64,000 nucleotides of DNA, from contig OX387183.1 in the NCBI GenBank assembly GCA_947561395.2, positions 35,452,853-35,516,852 on the forward strand, given 5' to 3'. Origin of the DNA: Buxus sempervirens (lineage: Eukaryota; Streptophyta; Magnoliopsida; Buxales; Buxaceae). Under the pieces are notes generated by a model. It ran no database searches. It saw nothing but the letters and a program-made list of their open reading frames with translations, and was not told the DNA's origin. The position numbers and the translations under genes were made by a program. Positions 34,166 through 45,640 of the stretch are shown here, piece by piece (position 1 is the stretch's first letter; every line of letters begins with the position of its first letter).

Positions 34166-34795
34166 TGTCACATCCTTAAAGCAACTGCACAAGTCTACTC
34201 GCATTTTGATACTCATATCATGACATGTGGTGGCCAGTAATCAAGCTCATTGAGATTCAAATTCCAATCCCATTCAAGTAAAACCTCTTCCACAGACTCA
34301 GGTCTGTACGCCCAGTTGGGGCACTCAATGCATAACCTATTGCATCCCCACAATCCAGCTGCATCTTTAACAGGCTAGGATACTACGCAAGTGAGCTTAA
34401 TCCGAATGCAACTTCGATAGAGCTTACTCCAAATTCAGCTTTTGGGATGCTTTAGGCCTTTCCTGCCGTTACCTTCAACCTTTATACTAATATCCTCCAA
34501 CAGAAGGCTGTCCTCTAGCCTTGCCAATGCTAATGGAGTTAGTATCTCCCCAACTGCAATCCAAAGGAAACAATATCGCAATCAATTCCAAGTTCTACTC
34601 TGAAACCCATTACGATTTTTTTATATCAAAGAACAATCTCCATCCATTGAGTATCTGCATTTCGTATTGCTAGCGCTGTTACAGTCAGCATCATCTTGTT
34701 CAAATCGAATGCTTGGACAAGTCGATGAGCATCTTTCAAGCTATCCCAAATACAATTAATTTGTAATATCTATATGCTGTTGCGGATCGGCTCCA
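34166..34795 (-). pseudogene. MAX2 3' fragment, antisense, arm 2
   Basis: This is the mirror of 32818-33450, with the same fused C-terminal piece and the same missing block. It keeps some codons that are broken in arm 1 and loses others, so the two copies have decayed independently since the inversion. Confidence 0.85.
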
Positions 34796-35140
34796 ATAAC
34801 TCCAAGGAAGAAAGGATTCTTAACGACAATAACTCCAAGGAAGAAATGACTTGAACTTGGAGAATTCTCTAGGCAAAAGAATCCTAATTTTCTAGGCAGA
34901 GAGATGAGATCAACGGTCATACTCTTGTGGAACTGAAAGAGATCTGGATCATCATAGTACCTCTCCCAACCTGACCTAAAAAGGATTTCCTCTAATGAGG
35001 AGTAATAAGATATGACTTCCTTGGTGGGAACATGAACTTAACACCTTCTTGCGAGCGTTCGCCTGTCATCCTTCCGAAGTCTCAGCTGTTGGGTCCTTGC
35101 GGCGAAATACGCCGTTCTCAAACACCCAAACCCCAGTCAT
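34796..35140 (-). pseudogene. FPF1-like pseudogene, arm 2
   Basis: The minus strand from the ATG at 35140 reads the same FPF1 text as arm 1 with about one change in ten bases. WERYYDDPDLFQFHKS is better kept here, with the Trp codon intact. The 3' end holds a small tandem duplication. It is a broken copy. Confidence 0.85.
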
Positions 35141-35322
35141 TCGGTGATAAATTCTGGTACTTAGTTTGTTTTAGTTTGGTTTTTTTGGGTCGTGAAGGAC
35201 AGTAATCTAAGAGTGATGAACAAAAAGACCAGATAGAGGGGAGTAGTTTGGAGTGCTCCTATAGAACAGTAAGGATTATAAGAAGATGGAAGAAGGTGGA
35301 ATGGTTTATATATGTTTGAAGT

Positions 35323-36523
35323 GCAAAGAATTGTTGGAATATTTTAGGGCTTCCAACATGTCCCACAAGATATAAAATGTCTAAAATGAAAGTTTTTAGA
35401 CAAATCAGGATTGTCTTCGAATTACTCAAGCTTCCAAGGGCTTATGAACTTGGAATTTAGGCTTCCAAAGCTTCCTGAAATTACGCAGGCTTTCAGGGAC
35501 CTTCATAAGGTTCTAGAATCACACAAGCTTCTAGAGGCTTATGAAGATAAGATTCTGAAATTTCAGGCTTCCAGAGGTCCTATGTGTTAAGTAATTAAGA
35601 GGCTTCCTTAGGCCTATACAAATTTCTTGGAATGAGTGCAAGCGTCCAAGGGCTTATGAAGTTTTTGAAGAATCCGGAATTTCAGGCTTCCAGCCATCCT
35701 ATGAGTTGAGGAATTACGCAGGCTTCCTCATATCTATGAAGTTTTGAAAAATCTGAAAGTTTAGGCTTCCAACAATCCCATGAGTTTCTAAATTAAGGCT
35801 TTAGAAGACCTATGAAATTAAGAATTACTCAAGCTTTCCTAAGGCTTGTAAAAATCTGGGATTCAATCTGGGATTCAAAGGTTACTGGTGGCCCATGAAA
35901 TCTGAAGTTTAAAAGCCTTCAGTTGTCCTATGAATTGATTTTTTGAAATTCCAAGGCTTTCAAAGGCCGAAAAAGATTGATGGAATTAGTCAGGTTTCTA
36001 AGGGCCTATGAAGCTTAAAAATCTGAAATTCAAAGGCTTTCAGAGGCCTATGATAAACTTGATAAAATTTGAAATTCAAAAGCTTTCACATGCCTATGAT
36101 GTTTTTTTGAACCTTCTTTGAAACTCTTTGAGTTGAAAAAGAAGCACAAGTTGCTTTAAAGAAGTTGATTTTTTTTTTAATTTTTATTCTTTTTATTTCT
36201 GATTTTGAGTTGTTATTTGCTTGGAATTCAATCGTTTCCAAATGACCCACAAAAGGACTTTTTAAAAGCTTGGGATTCCAAGGTTCCCAAGAAACCTATG
36301 CACTTATTTGGAAGATCTTTTCTTGGGGTAGAACACGAAGATTATTTAAGTTTTGATGACTTAAAACTTGAGATTTTCTTTGAAGACTTAGCTCTGAAAA
36401 CAAATCAAATATAAGACTAATTTCTAACTCATCTCAAAGACAAGTTATGAGAAGAATGTAGCCTTATATTGACTTATTATTCCACATTTTTGCAAACTTC
36501 CCCAAAGTTAAAAGTTTAGGCAT
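35323..36523. repeat. 1.2-kb insertion in arm 2 with degenerate minisatellite
   Basis: Arm 1 has no counterpart between its TATA region and the upstream flank. From about 35345 to 36110 the insert is made of roughly a dozen degenerate units built on GGCTTCCARAGGCYTATGAA plus a linker rich in CTGAAATTCA. The rest is T-rich and of unknown origin. No transposon ends were recognised. Confidence 0.7.
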
Positions 36524-36835
36524 GAGGAGTTGATGAGCTTAAAACAAAAGAAGAAAATCCTTTTGGAAGTTTGGCAAACTATAAAGAAGTATTCTATTCC
36601 TTGTTCGCCTTTGGAATAAAATCTAGATAATGTGGGTTTCGTTTGGTTTAAATAAGAGGGTACAAGGATGTCATAAGAGTGTAATTTGGGACACACATAC
36701 CATATGTGGGTGGGGGATAAAGAGAATATTAGGATTTTAAAGTCCCCACTCCCAATCACATTGGGGGAATCCTGGCGTCTACTCAACTTTATATATCAAC
36801 TCATCAAAACATTTTCGAGTCAGCCATGTTCAAAG

Positions 36836-39800
36836 TTTAGGGTTGCTTCCATGGCTTTGGAAATAGCCACAGCTAGCCTGCAATGATCTCATGGCATGTG
36901 TTTGATAAACAAATAGCCATAGCTAATATTCATAAGCAAATAGCCATAGCTAGCAGCTAACAAAAGAGGAAAATTGAAGGCAGAAGTGCAAAACCATAAT
37001 ATCAATTGTGACAAGGCTATTCTTGTCCCTCTATGGCCATAATACCTCATGAGCTCTATTCCTATAACAAAATCTATTGTTCTTTGATATAACACTTTTC
37101 TAATCTAACGCGGGGAATAGAAATCCCTATGATAGGTTTCAATCCCGTGTACAAAAGTTCGAGAAAGATAAAAAATTACAATATAGAGAGATCACCAGCT
37201 TCCTAGGAGCTCGGTTGCCAATAAGAACCTGATTCATGATGATCTCTAACTTGTCCACATCACTAACATGGATGTCTTTTAGGAGTTGGGATCATTTTTC
37301 CCTTAATGACCATGTCACTATCAACAAATCATGGCTAAAATTTAAAAAATATTTTAGAGTAAAATACAGCCATAAAATAGCACTAAAAAAAACTCATGAA
37401 TGCACATGGAATAAAAAAATCTCACAGAGATAAAGGATAAGATGAGGAAGAGTTTAAACTTTAAATAATTAGTATCCTTACCCATACAGCCAACCTTATG
37501 CCAATCCAAAATGGCCTATCCAAATCACTATAGCACTGGATTAGTTTCAGCTAGTATCAAGGGATCTTTTAAGTATTACCTAAAAAACTATGCATGCCTT
37601 TATATGTCCTACGTCTAGTCATTCTAACGCCAATACAGGTTGGCCAACCCATATCAGTATTTGGCAATACTTTAAATCATAGAGGGAGGGAGGAGAGGTA
37701 AGTAGGCTAATACTTTAAATCAACAGCTAGCAATAATTAATGTGTTTTACCAAATATTTAAATGCAATATTTATATTAGAAAAATATTAAAAATGGAAAT
37801 TTGAGGAAGAAGAAAAGCTCAAAATTAAAAAAAATAAAATAAAATTTGAAGAGGAAAAATGAAGATAACATTACACAAGATATCAAGAGTTGTACTGATT
37901 AATTCCAATCATTCTTGTTGTCATTGTTAGTTATTTATTTCTTTTTATTCTATAAAATACCTTGATGAACTCCTGATCAAAATCTGCTTCAACCTCAAAA
38001 TCTGGGGCTGTATTTTCCAAACAAAGGAAATAGAGTGGATTGGGTGTGGTTTTTGACCTATTAGGGATTAGCCCAACTTGAAGTTAATCAATGCAAACTG
38101 TTTCCAGTATGAATTGAGCCTGACCCCAACCTAAAGATTTATCTTTTTAATTCAAGCTGGCTTCATTTCAGATTGATGCAAGCTAAAGATATGCTTGGAG
38201 CTCCATACACTAAAGGGCATGTTTTTGTTACATCACAAAATTATTCATTTTTTTATGGCTTCATATCAGCATTCTCTACTGCCAGATAAAATTATTATGT
38301 ATTTATTTCCGCTTAACTGTATATCTGTTCTTTATAAAACAGTAGTTTGGTCCATTAGAGCTTAGGTTTGGGTTATCTGTTCTTTTAAGTTATTATGACA
38401 TGATTTATTGGCTGTATAAATCATTTAACAGTGCATATGTTTGAGGTTAGTATCAGATAATATCTATATAATATTTATTGTATATTTTTAATTAAGGTGG
38501 TCTGAGGCAGGCTTACTTTGGGCCTACAGCAAAGAAAAACTGTACTGGAACCCATTTAGGCTGGTGCAATCAAACTTTTATTAGGATTTTGTCAGGTGCT
38601 TTTTGGGTTTGTCTAGCTCCATGTATTTATGAGTTGGCATGTGTTAGTCCAAAATCTTATCATGTTCTCCCTTTTCAGTGGTTGAAAATAATACTCTCAT
38701 TTTAGCATCGAATGGTAATGTGATTTTTCTCTTGATTTTATTAATATGACAATTAATTACATCTTCACAATATTGTGATTTCTCCTTCCATTTTGCAGTC
38801 TAAAGTAACTAGCAACTTATAAATTTTTTCCTTTGCAAGCAACATTAAAGGAAAATTTTGTATGAAATTTAGGTTCAAGGTAATTTCCACAACAGGAAAT
38901 AAAAGCCAGCACTTTCCCAAAGCCAAGATTGTACTAAACCCCAAGACAACCATTCATAATTCTACATCAATCAGAAATAAAGAGAATTTCATAACAAATC
39001 CTAGTACTGAATCATAACACAGTCCACCACTACCTTAACAAACTAAAAACAAGATTTCTATTTGAGGAACAACTAGCTTTCCATTTAACAAGTATTGAAG
39101 GGCAATATAAGTGACTATCATTTCAATAACTCATACATAGATCTTAACACATTAGTGGTATTTTTGGCTTTGCCTTTCTGATGAAAGTGATTCCTAGGTT
39201 GAAAAGGTGCTTCGAATTTATAAATAAACATTTGGTAAACCCATGCTAGAAGCAATTCCAACAGAATCATCGCATCTCAATCTTTACAAGCTATAAATTT
39301 CTTACTTTTCAATTCATGTTTATTCAGGAATCAGTTTAGAGTTTAAATGGAACTTATCTTAAGGTCTCATTTGCCCTCAATATAAACCCTTCAATACCTA
39401 TTTTAAACATAGGGCTTTCTGTAAAACTCCCATTAACATTTTCTATCTAGCATAGATCTCTCACATAAGATCCATACAAATAAGCAATGTAGAAAAAACC
39501 CAAAAACAAAATCCCCCTAATCTCTCTCTTATTGATGTCTCCTACTCAACCCAGATTTATCTCTCCCTCTCGTTCACATTTTATACTTCACATGAAAGTG
39601 CTTTTTACTGTCTTTACCAAACATTTTTCTTTTTTTTAACCACATCGTATTAAATGTTTCACAAGAATTGATTCTAAAGGAATCATGTCTCCTTCCAAGA
39701 AGCAATACGAGTTAGAAAGCTCAATAAAACTCAGAGTCTTACAATAACTTATAGGAGAACCACCAGAAAGATTTGGGTTACAGTGTGGCAACTGGCAAGT

Positions 39801-40835
39801 TGATCACAACATATTGCGGCCTTCTTCTTGTTAGAAGTTCATAGGAAAAATCAATATGGTATCCGGCAAGGGTAAGGTTCAAAAAAGGCCTAGCATCACA
39901 ACAATAAGTTCAGTTTGAATAAGAGATGGAATAATACATTCCTCATAATAGCATAGGATCGCATGGATTGCTAAGAGAATTAAAACATGACGATTGAAGG
40001 CGAAAACCCCAGGTCTATGGGATTACCCCAAGACCATACCACTGACCCCAATCACCTTTAAGTACTCAAAATTAAATTACATTATACATTCTTCATTCAT
40101 TCCATATACATGCCACTAGAGCTAAAAACTATAAACATTTAAAATAAGAGGTAGAAGATATAAGGTTTTTAAACCACGAAAAGAAAGCATGTATAAGTAC
40201 CTTCTACAAAACCTTGATGGTGCAATAATATTGAGACTACATAATTATTCACATGCCAATAACACCATATATCATGATTTGCAACCTTTACATTTATAAT
40301 TTCATCCTATGTCTTAAAATCATAAATTATTAGATGGTGGCTCGATACCGCTATGTCTAGGATCGTTAACTTAAACACACGAAGAAATAATCTAAGCAGA
40401 TAGAAAATTAGCAAATTGAATATTGAAACTATTAACTAAAAGGCAAATCTATTTTAACATCTGATTAGATCAAATAGATCAATAAATCAGATCAATTGAA
40501 GGGACTTTCCAAATACCTGTTAGTTCCCCTAGGTTGCCTTCAATCGCAGTCGGATGATAATCCGAAAGCTATTCCTCGGCAGAGCCCGGTAGGCGGTATT
40601 TGTTGAACATAGGTACAGATCTCAAGCCAGGGGGCGTCTGTTGATCTGTCTCGGTACTTCTAGAGTCCCTAAAAGAATTGATCTTGATACATTGAACTTA
40701 TTGATCTAATCTTTTGATTTTTGAAAGAAATTGAAGATAGCAAAACGAATACCAAAAATTACAATGCATATCATATGCCATGGCCTAAATACTTACAGCA
40801 TGACACATTATAGATACTAGAGAATAAATACTTAC
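36836..40835. other. Gene-free stretch
   Basis: No gene was recognised over 4 kb. Three copies of AAATAGCCATAGCTA-like text lie at about 36855-36960. A coding-like stretch on the minus strand at about 40525-40670 (text such as TDQQTPPGLRSVPMFNKYRL) matches nothing I know and holds a stop. Confidence 0.45.
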
Positions 40836-40961
40836 CCGTTCTAGAGGCAACAAAAATGCAGAAGCACTTGATGATTTGCTTCCTGCTTTCAGAGCCACAG
40901 CTCTTCCTTGCCAATCAATGACTGGGGAACCACTTGACCCTCCTTTAGTTCCTAATGCAGC
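40836..40961 (-). pseudogene. DEG7 (Deg/HtrA-type serine protease) single exon
   Basis: A 126-bp exon with clean AG and GT borders encodes 42 residues, [36 protein letters not shown] and LLPLER. This is the exon of plant DEG7 (protease Do-like 7) that contains the catalytic Ser within GGSSGSPV. The usual neighbours (YNDFNTFYM-type text before, VVRAL-type text after) were not found within several kilobases, so it is probably an orphan exon. A gene with very large introns cannot be excluded. Confidence 0.75.
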
Positions 40962-41833
40962 CTGTAAAAACAGAAGAGAAAAATGTAGAAACAAAAAAAG
41001 AAAACCTAAATAGCAACCAAGACTTTACCAAACCGCAACACGTACATGAAGGATTAGAAATTCATGTTTTTATCATGAAGAAGGATTTCTATGACAAGTG
41101 TCTTATAAATCTGGAAATTTTTGGCAACACAATAAGCATCTCTAGGCCATTTACTACCATTCTCAGGTGTCTTATTCTGTTGACATACAAAAGGAAAAGA
41201 CTCAAATATCCTTACTAGCTTTTTCGATTAAATATAAGTACATAATACAAGGAATGCTTGAGAATGGTGTAGCGAGCAGCTTACACCAAGTACAAAGAAA
41301 TAAAGATTGGAAATTTGTATTCTAATCTAACAAAAATTCCTGAATCAAGCTCTTTGTGCCATAATTTAGAGATGTTCCTCAAAGGAGGTTTAAACAAAAG
41401 TAATATACTTTGTTTTGCTATAATTAGAGGCATCTAAAAACTGTATGTTTTTTCTCTATCTTATTTCTTTGTACAACCACACAAAGCTCCTTTCTGAACA
41501 AGTCCATTTATCTTGATGCATGAAGTACACAGGAAAGAACATGTGCATGCACAGGAAGTATAATAAATTACCAACACAACATCGGTGAAGAATGATAAAA
41601 AAAATTGCTTAAACACCAAAGGACTTCTCCCTAGAAGTTATCATTATGTGATAACGCTGATATGAAATGCGTTTTGCACATGTTAGAAATTAAGATAGAC
41701 ATGCAAGGCAGTCCATCCTTATTTATCTCCAAATGCACAAAACATGTATTCTGCAATTTCTATATATGATAGTTTATGAGATGACGTGAACTACAATACA
41801 CTTTGCATCATAGCCCTCGTATTTTGTTATTGA

Positions 41834-41866
41834 CTAGTTTTGCCCTCCACGTGCTTCGCACGTGGT
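41834..41866 (-). mobile_element. Candidate Helitron 3' terminus
   Basis: On the minus strand the hairpin CCACGTGCGAAGCACGTGG is followed after a few bases by CTAG and a T, the standard Helitron 3' end. The element would extend to the right. Its 5' TC end was not located, so size and content are open; it may include the coiled-coil fragment at 42.1 kb. Confidence 0.5.
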
Positions 41867-42090
41867 TGGCCTATGTACCAATATAATTTATCTAAATATA
41901 ATTGAATTAGTTACTCCAGGCATTGCAATTGCAATGACAATATCCTAATTTATTTTCAAGGAATTTAAAACACACATTAAATTTCAAAATATAAATCCAA
42001 ATGGCTATAATGAAGTAGTTGCCAAGGGAGTTTTTAAACTACATGACAAAGAGAAAAACAAACTAAGAATCCAACACGTGACTCTTAGTA

Positions 42091-42345
42091 AATATTCTGT
42101 ACTGTGTTCACTGGTGCTGTCATCTTGAAATATGATTGAGGAGCTTGAAGCACAGCCCCAAGAAGCAGAAGACAAAGTGACAGAACTTAGAGCAAAGTTG
42201 AAAAGAGTAGAAGGCGAAGCACAATCGAATGGAAACTTCGGATGCACAAACCATAAAGATCTCACATTTATCTATTGAAAAATTATACTTAAATATGATT
42301 GTTTTAGGGGGTTGAGAAATTGTAAATATTCTGTACTGTGTTCAC
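42091..42345. repeat. Direct repeat of a 26-bp motif
   Basis: TAAATATTCTGTACTGTGTT followed by CACTGGT occurs at about 42093 and again at about 42321, bracketing the small coiled-coil reading frame. Confidence 0.8.
42134..42280 (+). pseudogene. Short coiled-coil gene fragment
   Basis: A 48-codon frame reads MIEELEAQPQEAEDKVTELR, AKLKRVEGEAQ and so on. It resembles the LEAQLQEAEDIVxxLRxEL segment of larger plant coiled-coil proteins. It is short and isolated, and the family is not certain. Confidence 0.35.
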
Positions 42346-44432
42346 TGGTACTTCTTTGTTACTCATATTCTTTTAAAAAAAAAAGAAAATAAAAAACTTG
42401 CCCATTTTAGCAACAGAATAGTTTGATGGGTTCTTTTCTAGAAGACATTCATCACTTCTAAATAAATTTTCATAGCAGAACTGTTCATGTCCTCCGTTAT
42501 CTTCCCTCAAATTCTAGCACGTGTTCTATTTTCAAAATGCCATCACTTCGCTTCCTTATTAGCGACTCAACATCTCACTCAAATGTATAACACCAGTGGA
42601 CCCAACGCAGTATATTCTAACAACTGATGCAGAATCCAAGTCAAATACCTTTTGTGAAAGAAAAATGGAAGAAATTGGATGCAAAACAAGACATCCTATA
42701 TCCCTATATGTCACAATGATCCTTCCAATGTTGGGTTTCATGAGAACAACATATCAAAACTGCACCCAAAGCTTGTTGGACAAACCATGAAGAGAGAGAG
42801 AGAGATAAAGTGAAGCTTTTGGTGTTGCAAATTAAAGGAAAAAAGCCACACATTTTTTATATCTCAAAGACGTGAATTTTTCTGCCTATGTATTGGAGTA
42901 GAAGTATTACTATATTTGATTAAAGATTTCTAGTAATGCAATAAATGAGGTGTTGCTTTTTTGGAAAGAACCAAAGCCAAATCCAAAATTTTGGGGAGAA
43001 CTTGGGTCAACTCAAAATGGAATGTTCTTTGCATGTTTTAAATCTGAGAATTTCAAGTTATACATGGAAACCTGAAGTAGCCCATTTTGGTTTACTTAGG
43101 TCCCTATATGGCAAGGAGAGAGAGGCATTTTAGCCTTCCATGGTGATCTTGAATAGCTCAGATCAGGTAGTCATTTTGGGACAGCTTTAGCATCCTCTCA
43201 TTGCTACCCTGTTGAATCATCAACATATCCACCTGACATGACATTTGGCCCCTTTTATTACTTGTTTAAGGACAAAAATCAACCCAGTAAGAATATCTAT
43301 ATACACCTAAACAAATCATTAATTATTTGACAGCCAGAAACAAGAACTGTCTTCACAGAGATTCTTTTGTGAATGGTCAGAATCATAACCAGCCTCAGTG
43401 ACCACCTCATTCAACCTATCCCTACCCACTAACTAAATGAGTTCTAATAGAGTCAGATTGATTTGAAAATGAATTACCGATTGCATTAAAAGTTTCAAAA
43501 GATTAAGCAAATGATAACTAAGTGATACGAAATCCTGTCCTCAGCATATACATTTTAAAACTCAGCCCTAACCGTTGATAACATTTCGGGTTCTGGATAC
43601 ATTTCATCTCTCTCATTAAATTTAGAGACAAAAATAAAAAATACATAAAGAAGAAGTAAAAACCTCTCTTGCAGAAGCAGGGTACTAGGATGGTTCTGGA
43701 TTGTGATTGTTTTCTCTTATATTACTTACTCTAACTGTTTTCATTTCCTCATGAAGATCAGGTCTAAAGTGCTGCCATTCAATTAAAATATTAACTTAGA
43801 TTTTAATTGAGTCAAAAGCAATATCTGCTAACTTATGAGTATATATACTCTAAAAGGATTGACTAAGACAACAGATTAGTTAAAATTCTTAAGGATATGC
43901 TTAAAATTTGTTTGGACTTGATCAATATGCAGGTTATACATGAAGATATTGAAATAATTGTGAAAAAAAAACTCACTGTACATGTGCATACTCATCAACT
44001 AGCAATTCAGCTAATAATCTTTCATCGAGTTTCTTGGACTTACAAACCCTCCTAGGATCATAAAAAGGACAGAGACACCTGGTATTCTATTGATGACTCA
44101 GTCAATATTTTACCTGTTTAAGGTTTTTAACTGAATCTCTGTCTCAGTTCCTGCTTTACAGATATCATTGCTAATAACGGATGAGCAAAGGGATACATGA
44201 CACACACACACACAAAATTACTTGTATAATTTTAAGCGCAATATGTAGTAAATCTTTCTCGATTTGTCCTATAGAAGAATATGAACAGTACATATACCTC
44301 ATTCTTTCAAATTGACCCTCTTTTCTCAAAGTAAATAAACAATAATCAAATTATCTCAGAAAAGTCGAATGTCAGCTGCAAGATGACTGCTGTCCTAGCC
44401 TATGATGCTGTCATAGCACCACCTATCAAAAT
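42300..44432. other. Gene-free stretch left of the Sirevirus
   Basis: AT-rich sequence without recognised exons or transposon ends. Confidence 0.45.
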
Positions 44433-45622
44433 TGTAAGGTTTATTTTGTTTTGGCTGTATTCCGAGTCAAAAAGGTCTTAAAAATATTGTCAATGTATTT
44501 GGGATAGGTTAGAGGTATTGAGGTTCAAAAGGGGTCTTGATCGGAGTCAAATTGAAATTGTTACGACCAACGTTCGCTGAACGTTCGCCGAACGTTCGAC
44601 CGGTGACGACATACAGAGAAACCCGAGAGCAGCGTGAGCTGAGCGTTCGACCGGTGACGACACACAGAGAAACCCGAGAGCAGCGTTCGCTGAATGTTCG
44701 ACCGGTGACGACACACAGAGAAACCCGAGAGTAGCGTTCGCCTCACGTTCGCTGAACGTTCGACCGTTGGTGTTCCACAGAGAATCCAGAGAGCAGCGTT
44801 CGCCTCAAGTTCGTTGAACGTTCGACCGTTGGTGTTCCACAGAGACAACAGAGAGTAACGTTCGCTGGTCGTTCGAACGAGAAGAAGAAAAGTGAGTTGT
44901 TTTATCGAACGTTCGAGCCGCGTTCGCTGAGCGTTCGAACGTTTGTTAACAAACTTTTTTTTTAGAAATCCGATCTTTTCTGATTTGTTTCCTTTTCGTT
45001 CCTTTCTTTCTCCTAACCTATTTAAGGAGTGTCTAGCCTATTGTGAAGGCTACCCAATACGTTTTTGAGAACCCTAAAACGTGTGCAAGAGTGAGAGACC
45101 TTCTTCCTCTTTCCTCTTCTTCTTTGAGCCATAAAAACCAGTCTTCTTCTTTTCTTTTCTACCTCGGAGTTCCGGGTTGAAGAGTTTGCTCGTGGGAGTT
45201 CCTACGGTTGCTGAGCGAGTTCGTTCGGCACTTCACTAAGGAGATATTCAGAGTTCTGAATCGTTGCAAGGATGCAAATATGAAGAGTTCTTCAGATATT
45301 TACATTGTGAGTCAGAGTCATTGTTGGGTCGTCTGAACCACTATTGTAAGTCTTCTTCTTATAGTGATTTCCAGAGGTGGCACCTCGTAGCCCGGAGGGT
45401 TTTTCTCTTTGAGAGTTCTCTTAGAGTTTTCCCTTCGTCACCAAATTGCTTGTGTTGTCTCTTACTTATTTTGCAATTGTGTGTGATGAATTGATATGTG
45501 TTCAGACTTGTGCATGCCAATTAATTAAGAACTTATTTTTAATTGATTGATTTTTTATTCCGCAATCGGTTTCACCTATTCACCCCCCTCTAGGTGATTT
45601 AGAGTCTAAACTGTGTTTTTCA
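44433..45622 (+). repeat. Sirevirus 5' LTR
   Basis: 1190 bp, opening TGTAAGG. Its first 500 bases hold tandem units with ACCGGTGACGACACACAGAG and many CGAACGTTCG palindromes. A short leader-like frame of 76 codons occurs in both LTRs and is not a gene. Confidence 0.93.
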
Positions 45623-45624
45623 AT

Positions 45625-45640
45625 TGGTATCGGAGCGGGT
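45625..45640 (+). other. Primer-binding site
   Basis: TGGTATCGGAGC lies two bases after the 5' LTR and matches the initiator tRNA-Met type used by Copia elements. Confidence 0.8.

Larger units (their letters stand above)
33891..36835 (-). repeat. Arm 2 of the large FPF1-MAX2 palindrome
   Basis: This is the reverse complement of 31971-33733. Similarity runs from about 33891 to 35322 and resumes at 36524-36835; the 1.2 kb between is an insertion absent from arm 1. A 19-bp tandem duplication, AATAACTCCAAGGAAGAAA, lies at the FPF1-MAX2 junction at about 34793-34848. Confidence 0.88.

Noticed and set aside
36205-36414. 69-codon plus-strand frame (KAWDSKVPKKPMHLFGRSF)
   Set aside because: It lies in the minisatellite-derived insert, reuses its repeat words and resembles no known family.
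45264-45494. 76-codon frame, nearly identical to one at 54787-55017
   Set aside because: Both lie at the same place in the two Sirevirus LTRs; the identity reflects the LTR pair, not a gene.
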